Below are positions 11,479 through 24,900 of a stretch of DNA of 64,000 nt, in pieces. This DNA comes from Zingiber officinale (lineage: Eukaryota > Streptophyta > Magnoliopsida > Zingiberales > Zingiberaceae): contig NC_055987.1 in assembly GCF_018446385.1 (NCBI RefSeq), positions 83,013,418 through 83,077,417 on the forward strand, given 5' to 3'. Both the position numbers and the translations under genes were made by a program. The notes below the pieces were generated by a model. It worked only from the letters and a program-made list of their open reading frames with translations. It searched no databases and had not been told where the DNA came from. Position 1 is the first letter of the stretch. The number at the start of each line of letters is the position of its first letter.

Positions 11479-12518
11479 AGCCCTAGGACAGGTTGGCGGG
11501 GGTGCTGGGGGCGAGTGTATTCACCTTTTGCCACCGTGAACCAATTCAGTGCCAACCCCACGAGGTTATCCGACATGGTAAGTGGTTGATACATTTGCAG
11601 CTGAGAACGCGAGATCGAATCACAGGGATGTCGGGGCGTAAATATCCGGATCATGTGTACCTCACCCCACCCATCACTTACTCTCTCGATTACCGTGATT
11701 TACCTCCCTCATGATGACCTTGGGTTGGGTGTGGCGGAGGCACTGGGGGCGTGCGATTTTGCCTTTTAAAGCAGGTGAACCGGTTCGGTTCCTGGCCTCG
11801 TGGTGCCAATGGGAGGAGGCTTGATGAGATCACCCTAGAGGGAGGCCTTCTTCTCAGAGTGCTTGATGAGATCGCTGCACCCAGATTGGACCGGAGAGGG
11901 GAGAGAATTGGAGATCGGGAGACGAATCATAATTCGTCCCTGATTTAGCAAGAGTCACGACTAAATTAGCGAACAAAGATGAGCATTCATTAATTCGATA
12001 ATAATTCTGCTTTTTACCACAAACAAAGAGCGGCCCACGTTTTTTTATTTACCCAAATAAACACCTTAATTTTAAAAATACTAAAAAGAGCACTAAAAAT
12101 AATATTATGCTCTTCCTACCCCTCTCGCCAATCTCCTAAATCTCCTCCCTCCCTATGTCATTTTTCCAATGCATCCAAGCCACATTTGTTTATTTTTACA
12201 TTTAAAATTAATAAAATGGTTTGGATGCATGCGGGACTCATTCACATCTTTCTTACCTTGTGAAAACGAGAGAAACCTTAGCTTGGTATGTCTCAGTGTC
12301 CAGGGTTTCCAACAAAAATCACACATCTAAGGCGACAGACGTTAAGGGTCTCCGATGAAATCCACACAGAGGTCTGTCCATTCAAGTATTTATTATTTTG
12401 TTCACCTTAAATACTCTTCTTTCATAATGAAACAAGAAGCTACGGCAGCAAAGGTAAGTATCATGATCTTGTTCACCTTAGAAACTCATAGGATATATCC
12501 ATAAACCATAGGAAATAT
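11479..12518. other. Non-coding stretch, possible SINE-like repeat at its start
   Basis: No gene is seen. Bases 11488-11570 and 11723-11800 look like two degenerate copies of the same 80-90-bp phrase (around GCTGGGGGCG...TTTGCC). Between them GAGATCGAATC (11611-11621) resembles the B box of RNA polymerase III promoters, which suggests a tRNA-derived SINE, but no clear A box or tail is seen. A short inverted repeat (ATGCATCCAA / TTGGATGCAT) lies at about 12170-12230. The rest is AT-rich. Confidence 0.3.
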
Positions 12519-12668
12519 CCAGAAAGCGCCTAATATGGGATCATAACATTGGGTCTGATATGGTAAAATATCAGGCCTAACGTGGACTTGATATGGTAAA
12601 ATATCAGGCTCAACGTGGGTCTGATATGATCTCATATCAAGCCCAACATGGACCTGATATGTTCCTAT
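12519..12668. repeat. Cluster of palindromic CTGATATGG / CCATATCAG motifs (left cluster)
   Basis: Four or five copies of (C)CTGATATGG or its complement are spaced about 35-40 bp apart (for example TCTGATATGGTAAAATATCAGG). The same motif family fills the inverted repeat at 41418-43937 and 57221-58106. It may mark one end of an old transposon. Confidence 0.7.
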
Positions 12669-13119
12669 ATTAGACCCTCCAGAACATTCCACCAATTTTA
12701 ATTTTGTTGTTAATAAATTAAATTTGTAAAAATTATAGGTTGTAGTTGACTTTGGATAGAAATTACATTGGAATAGTATGTTAGGTCACGTTAACAGTTT
12801 TTTTCGACCATGCATAATTAAAGGAAGACATCATGGATCTATTATTTTATATGATCGACACATAACAATGATCAAACAATCTCCCTTTTGAGTTTTCTTG
12901 GACATAAAAGAAATTCAGCATATTCATGGTATACTAGACAATATATTTCAAAATTAGGATTTAACATCTCAAACATTTAGATTCTCAGGTACAATTCTCA
13001 ATTTTTAATCTTACGCACCAAATAATTTTAGAAATTTAATATTTTATTTTTTTTTCATCTTGGTATGTAAAAATAAATCTTACAATATAACTATTAATTT
13101 ATGATTTTCAGGTGTACCT

Positions 13120-13800
13120 GTTGCATTTACATGAAGAGGTGTATCTTTATTGCTTGGTATTGCAGACTGAGGTGCTTCGATTCCTATGAATTCAAATTAA
13201 GCATCGGGTGACCTCTTTCTTGCTCACTTCACAAATAACAAACTCATAAACAAATCAAGAATTCAGGAGTTGATGAAATTTTATTCTAATAGAGTTAAAG
13301 CACATACTGATGTTTTATTATTTTACAAATTCTACATTTTATATATATTTGTTTGTGTCTTATTTTCTTCTAGTATGTATAAACTTCCTTTAGATCATAT
13401 AGATATATTAGATGCTTTTGAGAATCTTGGTAGATTCAATTGGAATGAAGCTGTCCATCAATTTATAGCTCCACAATAAGCTACGATTGGGGATTTATTT
13501 TTATCAACTCAAACATATGACCCTAAGACACCACACTCCCTTACCTAAAGGGATTTGCTAGTCTTTTGCCTGTGAGTATATTTTTTATGTTAAATTTGAT
13601 AATATTTTGTAGACATTTATGATTATGTAACACTTATTATGATGAATCATGTATGATTTTTGGAGCATGTTCCAATCCAAAAACCATACAATATTGAATG
13701 AGTATGAATAAACAAGTGGAGGAATATTCCTTCACATATTAGTAAGGTGAGGATCTTGTTATACCAAGTATCACCTAAAGATGTAAATATTGAAAACTGT
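13120..13800 (+). pseudogene. Weak plant-mobile-domain/DUF1985-like exon remnant
   Basis: The clearest part is 13270-13479 (69 codons), which ends with a segment like IDILDAFENLGRFNWNEAVH. This resembles the 'D-L-x-x-x-x-x-Y-x-W-G' region found in the plant mobile domain and in DUF1985 proteins, which commonly accompany Ulp1-type peptidases in plant transposons. A splice-like AG lies near 13111, and reading quality is poor after 13479. I infer that it belongs to the same old gene as the pieces at 24316, 30417 and 40540, but the similarity was judged by eye and is weak. Confidence 0.3.
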
Positions 13801-13839
13801 CATGTTAGAGTTTGAGGGATGTCTTAAGATAAATCGCCT

Positions 13840-16278
13840 TGTCACGCCCCCAAAGGAGTCCCTACCGAAAAATTTTGGCAGCATCTCCCTTGTACCAGTG
13901 ACAATCTGAGGCATACATGCATACAAAATACATCAGCCACATACGGCTGGAATACACACACAACCACGCAGTTAATAATGCAGCCCACACGGCTAAAACA
14001 TAGCATAACCACGCAGTAATAATACAATCCAATCGGCTGAAACATAGCACAACAAAAATCACAAAATAACGGACATGAAATGAACAAAACAACTAACTGC
14101 GAGCCAACTCGGCTTGACACAACATCACCAAACCAAATACAAGACACCGCAAGACAAAACTCCAAGTCCATATCAAACTATTACAATGCCAAGATCACAA
14201 ATCCAAAACAAAATAGCGAAAGAAACCGAAACCAGAAGATCGTCCTCGAATATGACGTGGGACTGGCGAACAGGACCTCCAAGCTACTCCATAAATCCTT
14301 TACCTGCTACCTGACAAAATAAACCAGTTTATGGGGTGGTGAGTATTAAGACTCAGCAGATAATAGACAGACAGTGCATGAGTATAGAAAAGAACTAGAG
14401 ATACAAAGGTATACAGTCTCGTAGGGAAAATAACATATACAACAGTGATATAATAATAAGTGTCCATACCCGAAACCATATCCTAGGCTAGTAATAGAAG
14501 GTCAAGTGTAGCAAAGACCTGCTACAGTAGTGCTCATAACTAAATTGGTAACATGTGAGGTATATACATATTACCAATAAGCAAACCAGTGTCTAAACCC
14601 ATACTTCAGGTATATATCTCAACCTATGTGAGCATATCAGCATAAGTAAGCAACAGCAGTATAAGAAAGCAATAACAGCATAAGTAAGCAATAACATCAT
14701 AAGTAAGCAATAACAGCATAAGTAAGCAACATCATCAAAAGATATAATAATAACAGTGTATGCACAGATGGTCACTCCCGCCCACCCCCTTGTACCATGA
14801 CCCTTGTATGGTCGAGAGGTCTGGATAATGACAGATTGTACATCACTCCAGCTATCACTACTCTCGAGTAGCCGAGGGGACAGTTGCATAGTAGCTAACT
14901 AGCTACATCTACGACGGGGGGTCCCTACTGCTCGCAACTCCAGCAATGACCACCCATGAGTGAGTGAGTGGAACCACGTCAGGACAAGCGACACGCTCCA
15001 GCTACCACTACCCATGAGTGGCCGAGCGTGTGGCCCTGGCCAACGACCCTCTCAACAACAAGGGAGATATGATCGTCGACATTAATGCAATGACATGATG
15101 CGTAAAATGGAGCAGTCATCATATATATAAATAGAAATCAGATATGCTACATGAAGCCAGCATGCTCAATAAGAAATGTGAATAAATAGCAGTTAAAACA
15201 AGTAAGCATGGTATCTGATATCTATATATATCCAATATCTAATATCTAGTATCAGGTGTCTGGTATCTGCTAAATATCATATAGACAGCAACGTGAGACT
15301 GTATAGATATAGAAACGAATATCTCAAAGATTGAGTGGAAGTATCAAGCGCAGGAAAAATAAGAGTGGAGTCAAGGTAAAAACAGTTTCTATCCAAAGAT
15401 AGCTCATGCACTAAGATTGATATATACTAAAGAGATTAACAAAGAAGTACCAGCCTTAATCAGTAATTCATATCGAAAACAAATCCCAGGTCGAGATGCT
15501 CGTCTCGAATCAACGTCCTGCAAATCACATGATATACAGTTTAGCTAATCACATATACGACAACTAGCTAAACCCAAAACTCAATCCTAGTTCGATTAGG
15601 TAATCTCATTTAATTTCACCTAATGATCCAAGTCCAATTAATAACGATCTATTCAAATACTCACCAAATTTATCCATTAATCAATCCAATGCTATTTAAT
15701 CAACACAAAACAACTGAATTCACAACTTCTAATCAACTATCAAGCTAAGCATCATAAATCCAATACAACTTAAATCAATTTCTATTCCATAAATAAAATC
15801 CATCCCTTGCATTGATCTACATGTAACAATAAACCAATCTATCGAGATCGTTAACCAATCCAACAATTGATTTAATCACTGCATGAAGACTATCTACTCA
15901 ACCTATCTCTTAACGATAGATTAACTAACTCCAAACCAATACACATCACACTAATCACATCCAATCTTAACAATTAAGCACAATTCATTATTTGTTCAGA
16001 TTTAGTTTTATTACCTCAATTCCAGATCTACAGCAACTTCTCAGTGACGGAGCCAAATGCAACCAATGGCTGGTGGAGACTGCAACAGTGGCATGATCAG
16101 CATGGGCACAATCGTGTGCGTTGTTTGTCAAGTAAAGGGTGACATAACCTTGATCCGTGCGACCTTAGGCAGTGGCTGACGACTTGGTAGTAGAGGGGAG
16201 CCTACTGAGATCGGTTTCTCATGAGTACCACTGATCCAAGGTGGCGACGTCAGGTGGAGATACCCAGAGATGAGGCTA
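13840..16278 (-). mobile_element. 3' LTR of the decayed gypsy element, partly deleted
   Basis: It begins TGTCACGCCCCC at 13840 and matches 19259-21660 closely until about 16278, where similarity stops. Inside, 14634-14735 is a minisatellite of about 19 bp (ATAAGTAAGCAATAACAGC) repeated about five times. The equivalent lies at 20060-20125 in the other LTR. No gene is seen. Confidence 0.8.
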
Positions 16279-19237
16279 CCTTGACATCAAGCCACTAAAT
16301 CCATGATATCTTTCTTCATATCGTTCGACCTATCAGAACGTTTCAAGTCTCTATACATCGGGTGCCACCCGAATGTATCACAAATCCATATCAAGGTGTT
16401 TCCTGCAATAATTCCTCCCGGATAAGAAGTGACTCAGGAAGACACATAACCTTCCACAGAAATAAAGAATCTTATTCCCGTTACACGAGAATTCTATCTA
16501 CTGGCATAAGGCTACTGTGCTTCATGCTACATCGGAACTACACCAAACCCCAGATACGATACATCTGTGTAGAGTACAAATCCATCTACACTAGAAAGTA
16601 CAACTAAAACAGATGCAGTTATCAGCTTTTCGTTTCAACTCCTGTAACTGATCTCGTGAGCATCTATATAAATAAATTCCACTCTTGCCAGACAGTCCGG
16701 TCAACTGCATAATACTGGAGAAACCCTCAATCAGTCTCCATTAATATCCAGCCAGAACAAGGAAGCTACGAGTTTCCTGTATAGACTACGACTACTCCCA
16801 ACTGGTAATAACCTATATCTTCTGTGGATCCACTGATATGCTCCCATTGGAAATAATGTGTTCCCAAAAATACCACAAAAGATAGCCCATCATACTTATT
16901 TGTTAAACTACGGTTAGAGATGTTCTCGAAGCATCTCTAGAACTATGTGAAGATAGCGTTTGTGATCCACCTCGGATCGGGCATAAATCACAATATTGTC
17001 ACTAAAGATCATATCACCTGATCCAAATGCCCTAAGAATACCAATTCATCGAGTCCATGGAAATATCTAGGGTATTATATGCCTAAATGGTAAAACCAAG
17101 GACTCACAATATCCATACAACAGGCACACTCAAACCTAAGATCACTGGTAACAAGTCTACAATCTGATCACCAACTACAAATCACCAAATCTATAAATAT
17201 CACATGTGACACTCCCTATGTCACCATCAACAACAAACACCAAATAATAGATCATCAATCAAATATCTACCAATAGATCATCAAAAGACAACATATCACC
17301 ACATCTAATCCCACAATATCCACTAATCTCAAATCATCCTCAACATCAATCAAACTTGATAATTTTCCAGTAACCAATTCTCATTATGGTGTACTATCAA
17401 GATGTAGACATATATCATCATCCTACCTATGATGTATGACTACTGAAGTCCAAGAGATATCCCTTGACTTCCTGATCGGTAATCAACAACTCTCCAAGTG
17501 GCAGAGACACGATCAATCCAAAGGATATGAGTATAAAAACTCTACTAATCCTATCTAAAAATGGCCAAAGAGTATGTCAAATTCCATCCTTCAAATACTC
17601 AAATATCCACAGTAAAAGAAATAACAATGCAAAGTCCAAAGAATCACTCAACCTCCTACTGAAAATCTACCCATAAGAGAATATCATCTCAAATCTCATA
17701 ATCATACTCGTAAATGTCTTTCGACAAATGTCGATAAAATATCGAACATCCTGTTCTAACATATAAACTTCAAGACCTTTAGTAACTGATCATGTGGTCA
17801 AGGTCTTGAGCTACTTATGGAGACAATGATAGTTGAGTCGACTACCCATTGTCTTGTAACACATCCTACTCTGATTGCTCCACCTGATGTTCAATAACCT
17901 CTAGTGAAGTGCACACCAGGGTAGAGAAGCACTATCAACAAAAAACTAACCAACATAACTATTGATCTCCTCTCTGTTCCTCGAACATCATCATCTGATA
18001 TTCCCACTCGGTGACGGTGGAACTTCATAGGTGTTAATCAACTAACACCACCTCCTTCGCATCATTAAGGGTCGTAGATCTCTAGATACATCAAGGATAT
18101 CTAACCATATCTGATCAGTCCATAAGTTAGGATCTCCCATGGAACAACGTTAGACAAGTCAACCGATCATCGCCTAATAATCCATCATGCTACAAAATGA
18201 GGTAGTGGAGTACTCCCTCTCTTAAAAATCCTCAAAATCATCACCCAGAGATGTTTTGTTCTCAAATTCATCTTTTGCATCTTCCTTCACGTGGTGCTTG
18301 GTCATGTAAAGGATACGCGACTAACATCATCTTTTCTGCACCAATACAAGTCATATATCTGAATGTACTCACCAATTTATACACCTATATAATAGATGTA
18401 TCACGTAAGGGTTAAGCAGCTAGCTCTATACTTTCCCACATCAGTGGAGGTCATCTATCCAAATATACCTTCTAGGTTATCCTACCAGGTACATTCAATC
18501 CATGGTCCAAGTCCCCATGTAAAAGGATACACCGATCCTCTATAGACTAATCAAGCCGATAATGATATGCGGCTAATTCAATCCATTCTACGTCTATACA
18601 AGTCATGTACTCAAATGTGTTTTCTAGGTTATCTAACCAAACACAAATAGCCCAAAGGTCAGAATCTTCATGAAATAAAGTAAGTTGGTCTCCTACTGAC
18701 CGAACTAATAGAAGTAACTCAGTACTCTATTAACTACACCGACAAGAATGGATCAATCTTCCACTGATCATGTCAACAAAGGTAAATCGGTCCTCTACTA
18801 ACCAAAGCGAAAAAAGTAAATTGGTCCTCTACGAACCGAACCAACTAGGTTAAACCGATCCTCCACTACCCAAGTCAATAAGGGTAAATCGATTCTCTAC
18901 TAACCAAAGCAACATGATATTTAGGAGATACTGTACACTACCAAACTAGTGATAATAGAGACTAATAATACTGATGGTATGGTAAAAGAAATCTCATGAG
19001 ATTGTAATCCCTAATCTCTAGCAGTGTTTGATAGATCTAAATAATGACGGACATAACACAAGTCATACATAGTATAAACAACTAGTCAAGTAACAACGGA
19101 AGTGTATGATAACAATAAACCACATACCTCCTATATCTTGGAGATTCCTGTCACTGCCTGGTCCCAAAACTCGAAAAGTTACATTAAGAAATCAAATCAC
19201 AAAAATCCAAAACACAGAAAATAGGCCTCATAAACTT
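16279..19237 (-). pseudogene. Gypsy pol remnant, heavily mutated
   Basis: On the minus strand around 17035-16890 a reverse-transcriptase segment is recognisable: YARSEVDHKRYLHIVLEMLR matches the stretch following the catalytic FxDD of gypsy reverse transcriptases, and a VVFLG-like motif follows. Stops and frameshifts are frequent, and nothing longer than about 25 residues survives in one frame. Gag and protease should lie toward 19237 but are not recognisable. At 18670-18910 there is a degenerate repeat of about 36 bp (phrase TCGGTCCTCTACTAACC). Confidence 0.7.
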
Positions 19238-19252
19238 GTGGCTCTAATACCA
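19238..19252 (-). other. tRNA-Met primer binding site of the gypsy element
   Basis: The minus strand reads TGGTATTAGAGCCAC, one base different from the usual TGGTATCAGAGC. It lies six bases from the LTR edge. Confidence 0.75.
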
Positions 19253-19258
19253 AAAAAT

Positions 19259-22200
19259 TATCACGCCCCCAAAGGGGTCCCTACCGAAAAATATCGACAG
19301 CATCTCCCTTTTACCAGTGATAATCTGAGGCATACATACATATAAAATACATCAGCCACATACAACTAGAATATACACACACCCACACAGTTAATAATGC
19401 AACCCACACGGCTGAAACATAACATAACCACACAGTTAATAATGCAACCCACTTGGCTGAAACATAACACAGCAGAAATCACAAAATAACGGACATGAAA
19501 TGAACAAAAAAAACTAACTATGAGCCGGCTTAGCTTGACACAACATCACCAAACCAAATACAAGACACCACAAGACAAAACTCCAAGTCCACATTAAATT
19601 ATTACAATGCCAAGATCACATATCCAAAACAAAATAGTGTAAGAAACTAAAACCAGAAAATCATCCTCGAATGTGACGTGGGATTGGCGAACAGGACCTC
19701 CAAGCGACTCCATAAATCTTTTACCTATTACCTGGAGAAATAAACCTGTTTATGGGGTGGTGAGTACTAAGACTCAGCAGGTAATAGACAGATAGTGCAT
19801 GAATATAGTAAAGAACTAGAGATACAAAGGTGTACAGTCTCGTAGGGAAAATAACAGATACAACAGTGATATCATAATAAGTGTCCATACCTGAAACCAT
19901 ATCCTAGGCTAGTAATAGAAAGTCAGGTGTAACAAAGACCTGCTACAGTAGTGCTCATAACTAAATGGGTAACATGTGAGGTATATACATATTACCAATA
20001 AGCAAACCAGTATCTAAACCCATACCTCAGGTATATATCTCAACCTATGTGAGCATATCAGCATAAGTAAGCAACAATAGCATAAGAAAGCAATAACAGC
20101 ATAAGTAAGCAACAACATCAACAGGTATAATAAGAACAGCGTATGCACGGATGGTCACTCCCGCCCACCCCCTGTACCATGACCCCTGTATGGTCGAGAG
20201 GTCGGGACAATGACAGACTGTACACCACTCCAGCTACCACTACTCTCGAGTGGCCGAGGGGATAGTTGCATAGTAGCTAACTAGCTACATCTGCGACGGG
20301 GGTCCCTATAGCTCACAACTCCAGTAATCACCACCCATGAGTGAGCGAGTGGGAGCATGTCAGGACAAGCGACACGCTCTAGCTACCACTACCCATGAGT
20401 GACTGAGTGTGCGGCTCTGACCAACGACCCTCTCAACCACAAGGGAGACATGGTCGTCGGCATGAATGCAATGACATGATGCGTAAAATTGAGCAGGCAT
20501 CATATATATAAACAGAAATCAGGTATGCTACATAAAGCCAGCATGCTCAATAAGAAACATGAATATATAGTAGTCAAAACAAGTAATCATGGTATCTGGT
20601 ATCTATATATATCCAATATCTAATATCTAGTATTAGGTGTCTGGTATATGCTAAATATCATATAGATAGCAACGTGAAACTGTATAGATATAGAAACGAA
20701 TATCTCAAAGATCGAGTGGAAGTATCAAGCGTAGGAAAAATAAGAGTGGAGTCAAGGTAAAAACAGTTTCTATCCAAAGATAGCTCATGCACTAAGATCA
20801 ATATATACTAAAGAGATTAAGCAAGAAGTACCAGCCTTAATCAGTAGTTCGTATCTGAAACAAATCCCAGATCAAGATGCTCGTCTCGAATCAACGTCCT
20901 ACAAATCACATGATATATAGTTTAGCTAATCACATATATGACAACTAGCTAAACCCAAAACTCAATCCTAATTTGATTAGGTAATCTCATTTAATTTCAC
21001 CTGATGATCCAAGTCCAATTAATAACGATCAATTCAAATACTCACCAAATTTATCCATTAATCAATCCAATGCTATTTAATCAACACATCACAACTGAAT
21101 TCACAACTTATAATCAACTATCAAGCTAAGCATCATAAATCCAATACAACTTAAATCAATTTCTATTCCATAAATAAAATCCATCCCTTGCGTTGATCTA
21201 CATGTAACAATAAACCAATCTATCAAGATCATTAACCAATCCAACAATTGATTTAATCACTATATGAAGACTATCTACTCAACCTATCTCTTAACCATAG
21301 ATTAACTAACTCCAAACCAATACACATCACACTAATCACATCCAAGCTTAACAATTACGGACAATTCATTATTTGTTCAGATTAAGTTTTGTTACCTCAA
21401 TTCTAGATCTACAGCAGCTTCTCGGTGATGGAGCCTAATGCAACCAATGGCTGGTGGAGACTGCAATAGTGGCATGATCAGCATGGGCACAATCACGTGC
21501 ATTGTGTGCTGAGGAAAGGGTGGCATAACCATGATCCGTGCAACCTCAGGTAGTGGCCGACGACTTGGTAGCAGAGGGGAGCCTACTGAGATCGATTTCT
21601 CACAAGTACCAATGATCCAAGGGCTACCCGTGGAGATGTAACCGATGAGGAATTGACGACACGAACAGAGAACAAGAGGAGCAATGAAATAGGTCTGCTC
21701 CTCCCACGTGACAATTAAGCAACATCGGGCATATCAGGGGCAGAGATGCGAGAGGAGAAGGAAGCATCGCTACCCCGACTGGGAGACCGATCGATCTGCT
21801 CATAGCCGAAGAGAGGTCGACGGTAGAGCAGTGATGGTCGGTTGAAGGGAAGATGATCAGGTGTCGGCGACTGAGCGTCGGCGCATGGTGGTCTGCGACA
21901 GTGCTGAAAGAAAGGAGAGGGTGAAGGAGATCGGGCGGTGAGGATGGCTAGGGCACGGGGTAGCGACAGGAACATGCCTATAGTGAGGGAGAAGGGAGAG
22001 GAGTGGAGTTCGAGCGACGTCAGCTCGGGTAGTGGCTCTCGACGCTGACGGTGGTGGATTGGCCGGAGATCGCTCGTGAAGGAGATGAGAAGAGGAAGAA
22101 GGGTTCTGGCACGAGAGAGAAGGAAGATCGAGCGGATGTGAGGAATCGGGAAAGAAAAGAAAGAAAATAGGATTATACACATAGGACTTAGGGTTAATTA

Positions 22201-22410
22201 ATTAAACCCTAAACTAATTTTCAATCAACTCCTATTTAAATGGTCTTCCAAATAGGCTTCTACCTAACCCTACCGATTCATCTCCTCAAAACGAGTCATA
22301 CGGACTCCATTTAAACCACGAAAAATTTCTAGAAATTCCTGAAAAATCTAGTAAGATTATTTCTCGAATAACCTTATTATTTAATTATTATTTGGCCACC
22401 GTAGTTTACA
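19259..22410 (-). mobile_element. 5' LTR of the decayed gypsy element (3152 bp)
   Basis: On the minus strand it begins TGTAAACTACGGTGG at 22410 and ends at 19259, where the expected CA has become TA. It is the longer and more complete copy. Readings inside it at 21715-22182 are low-complexity (Ser/Pro-rich) and have no domain, so I do not call a gene. Confidence 0.78.
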
Positions 22411-24235
22411 TGCCTTACATCCTTTTCTATTTATTTAATAAGTATAGATTCACTATTTGAGTGCATATTATATGGTTGATTGTCTTAAACTCATTTATTG
22501 AATATCCATAATATAATTTATAACATGAGAGAATTTTTGATTGGATCACAACTAGTGATTATCTGTACATGTACAATTATGAATATATTGAAATTTTCCT
22601 CGTCGTCGAATTAATATATTCGGACACCATCAATTTTATAAGACTAGCACGGGTTATATTCTTTATTTGGCCAAGTAGCTATTTTCTCACTAGCTAGAGA
22701 CGTTGGGATGTTGAGAGTTAAACGTAGATGCTAGTTATGGTAACTAGTTCATTGGAGTGACTCACTGTATCACTTCATATGGTTCTCTACATATATAGAT
22801 ATGTCTATAAAGTTCTTACTGCAGCACGAGTGCAAGTTTCCTTTAACTTGAGCTATACAAATTATCTTGGTCATGGAAACTTATACTTTGATATCTTAAG
22901 CAAGTATCTCATTGAGGTGTGGACCCAGGATGATTGGGTATAAGTTGAAGTGCCCAAAGGTGTTTGGATAGCCCACAGAGGATTCACCGCTTCTTGCGAG
23001 GAGACATATACCCTATGGCCACTCATTAGGATTATTACTCAAAATATTTGGGCAAAGCATCACATGTTAAGAGTGCAAGACTCTTGTACACATGTATGAG
23101 TAATTTGAATCTGTAGAACGAGGAAGTATTACTTGTGCTAGGTGTGACGTAGTCAGCCTAGTGGGCACAAGACACATAGACCATGTCCTGAACCAAGTGG
23201 GTATAAGATGAGTGAAAGGAACGAGACACGACTCACTTTAGCTGTTGAAGGATATAGAATTCATTCTAAGATCAACTATGATTTTTTGGCTAATTGGTGA
23301 TTATGATAGACTACTAGGTGTCATTCATGATAGTTCTATAATTAAGTAGTTAATTATGGATGACCAAAATAAACCGGGAACCTATTGGGTCACACGCACT
23401 AACGAGTCTCTAAAAGATGTAAAACAAGTTAAAGAATATGATTCATAGATCAAGAGATAAATATTTGGTTGAACCATACATAAGACAAATATAGAAATAT
23501 TTATTGTAATGGAAGCGCAGATGGGCCACATCTCTTATGGAAGAGTTGGACCATATTTGCTTTAATCATGAATTATTCATGAACCAACTTGGTTTAGTTG
23601 TGAACCAAACCAAGGGGTTAATGAGCTAATTTTTGGTTAAGGGATAATGGGTTGGATTTGGACTTTCTAATCTAACTCATTATTGAGGGCTATATATTGA
23701 TATGGTTGAGAGAAAATTATACACATGAGATCATTAATTGGCTTGTAAAGTTTTTGGAAAACCTTAACCTCTCTTCTCCTCTCCCTCTCCCCTCTCTCTT
23801 TACTGCCGCCAATAAGGGGAAGCCTTTCCCCTTGTTGTCGTGACCACCACAAGGGAGAAAACTCTCCCTTGTGTGCTTCTCTTCCTCTTCCTCTTGATCC
23901 ATCTTCTTCGCTCATGGCTAGTAACTTCCGAAGGAGAGGCTTGTATTCAAGGAATTGTCTTGAGGAGTTCGGCGTGGATACAAATAAAGGCGAGGTTCGA
24001 CAACGTCGCTTCGGTTGATGCCCTTCTCATTACAGATCATCCATAAGGTACACCTAGTGTAAATTTACTTTTCGTAAAAATTTAATTATGCGATCATGTT
24101 TAACATGTTGTATCCTTGTATGCGTGTGGTGTGTGTGATGTAATAATTTAGGAATTATTATTATTTTATTTTCTGCTGTGCATATTTATGAGACGTGTTT
24201 TAGCACACATCGCATCGGATATAACCCAATATGCC
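22411..24235 (+). mobile_element. Copia-type LTR, plus orientation, borders uncertain
   Basis: No gene is seen. The layout is LTR-like: a TATATATT box at 23691-23698, a pyrimidine-rich run (23766-23802), then a GTGGATACAAATAAAGGCGAGG-type phrase near 23970 that parallels the GTGGATACACATAGAGGAG phrase of family A LTRs. No primer site follows, so it is probably a solo or truncated LTR. I could not fix its TG/CA ends or a target duplication. Confidence 0.45.
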
Positions 24236-24315
24236 ACTTATTCAAAGTAAATATATAGTTTATTACATTTGTCTTTAGAATTATATTGGTTATGATTGAA
24301 TTAATCCCTACCTAA

Positions 24316-24470
24316 TTTGAAAAAATATTGGTTGAGGACCTTGATTTGGCTGATGATATTCCATGTCCAATGGAGACACCACAATTAGATGACATTAAAG
24401 CTGGATGGCAAGGTAATAAGGAATCTTGTAAATACATCATTCAAGCAAACCGAATCAAAGATCTAACATT
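24316..24470 (+). pseudogene. Possible exon of the underlying Ulp1-type gene, split by the CACTA element
   Basis: An open acidic reading (EDLDLADDIPCPMETP...) runs into the CACTA insertion. Removing the CACTA and one ATT copy lets the frame continue about ten more codons into 30417 and beyond. It has no recognised domain. I assign it to the Ulp1-type gene only from strand and position. Confidence 0.35.
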
Positions 24471-24489
24471 CACTACAACAAAAACTGCA

Positions 24490-24900
24490 AACGACAACGG
24501 ATATTATCCGTTGTCGTAGGGTGAAAAAACCGTTGTAACTGAGGGTGTTGTAGAATGTATGGCCCTACGACAACGGTTTTGAATCCGTTGTCTTTGTAGA
24601 CATTTGACAACGGTTTTTATCCGTTGTTGTATATATGCTCAAATTTGTCTACGAAGGATACGACAACGTTTTAAAACTGTTGTAGTAGATAATTTCAACA
24701 ACAGAAATAAATCGTTGTGGTAGACTTTTTTTACAATAGATATAAACTGTTGTGGTAGATAATATTTACTCGTTTTGCTTTTTTTACAATAGTTTTAATA
24801 TATTTTACAACGGATAAAACCGTTGTCTTTTATCACTTTTTTTCAAAAAAAAATCGTTGTGGTTTACATAGTTTTTACAACATTTTTAACTATTGTCTTT
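24490..24900. repeat. CACTA left subterminal repeats
   Basis: Many direct and inverted copies of GACAACGG(TTTT) and CCGTTGTC lie here, degrading inward. In this superfamily such arrays are transposase binding sites. The right-hand counterpart is 30140-30400. Confidence 0.85.

Larger units (their letters stand above)
13840..22410 (-). mobile_element. Decayed Ty3/gypsy element with long LTRs
   Basis: LTR sequence at 13840-16278 and 19259-22410 is directly repeated, with a degenerate minus-strand pol between. The flanks are CGCCT (13835-13839) and TGCCT (22411-22415), an imperfect 5-bp target duplication. The methionine-tRNA primer site (minus strand TGGTATTAGAGCCAC, 19238-19252) adjoins the right LTR, giving minus orientation. 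The left LTR is about 0.75 kb shorter, so a deletion removed its U3 start together with the end of pol. Confidence 0.82.

Noticed and set aside
11600..11625. Possible tRNA gene
   Set aside because: Only a B-box-like string is present; no cloverleaf could be drawn.
21715..22182. 155-codon minus-strand reading in the gypsy LTR
   Set aside because: Ser/Pro-rich low complexity in LTR sequence, no counterpart preserved in the other LTR, no domain.
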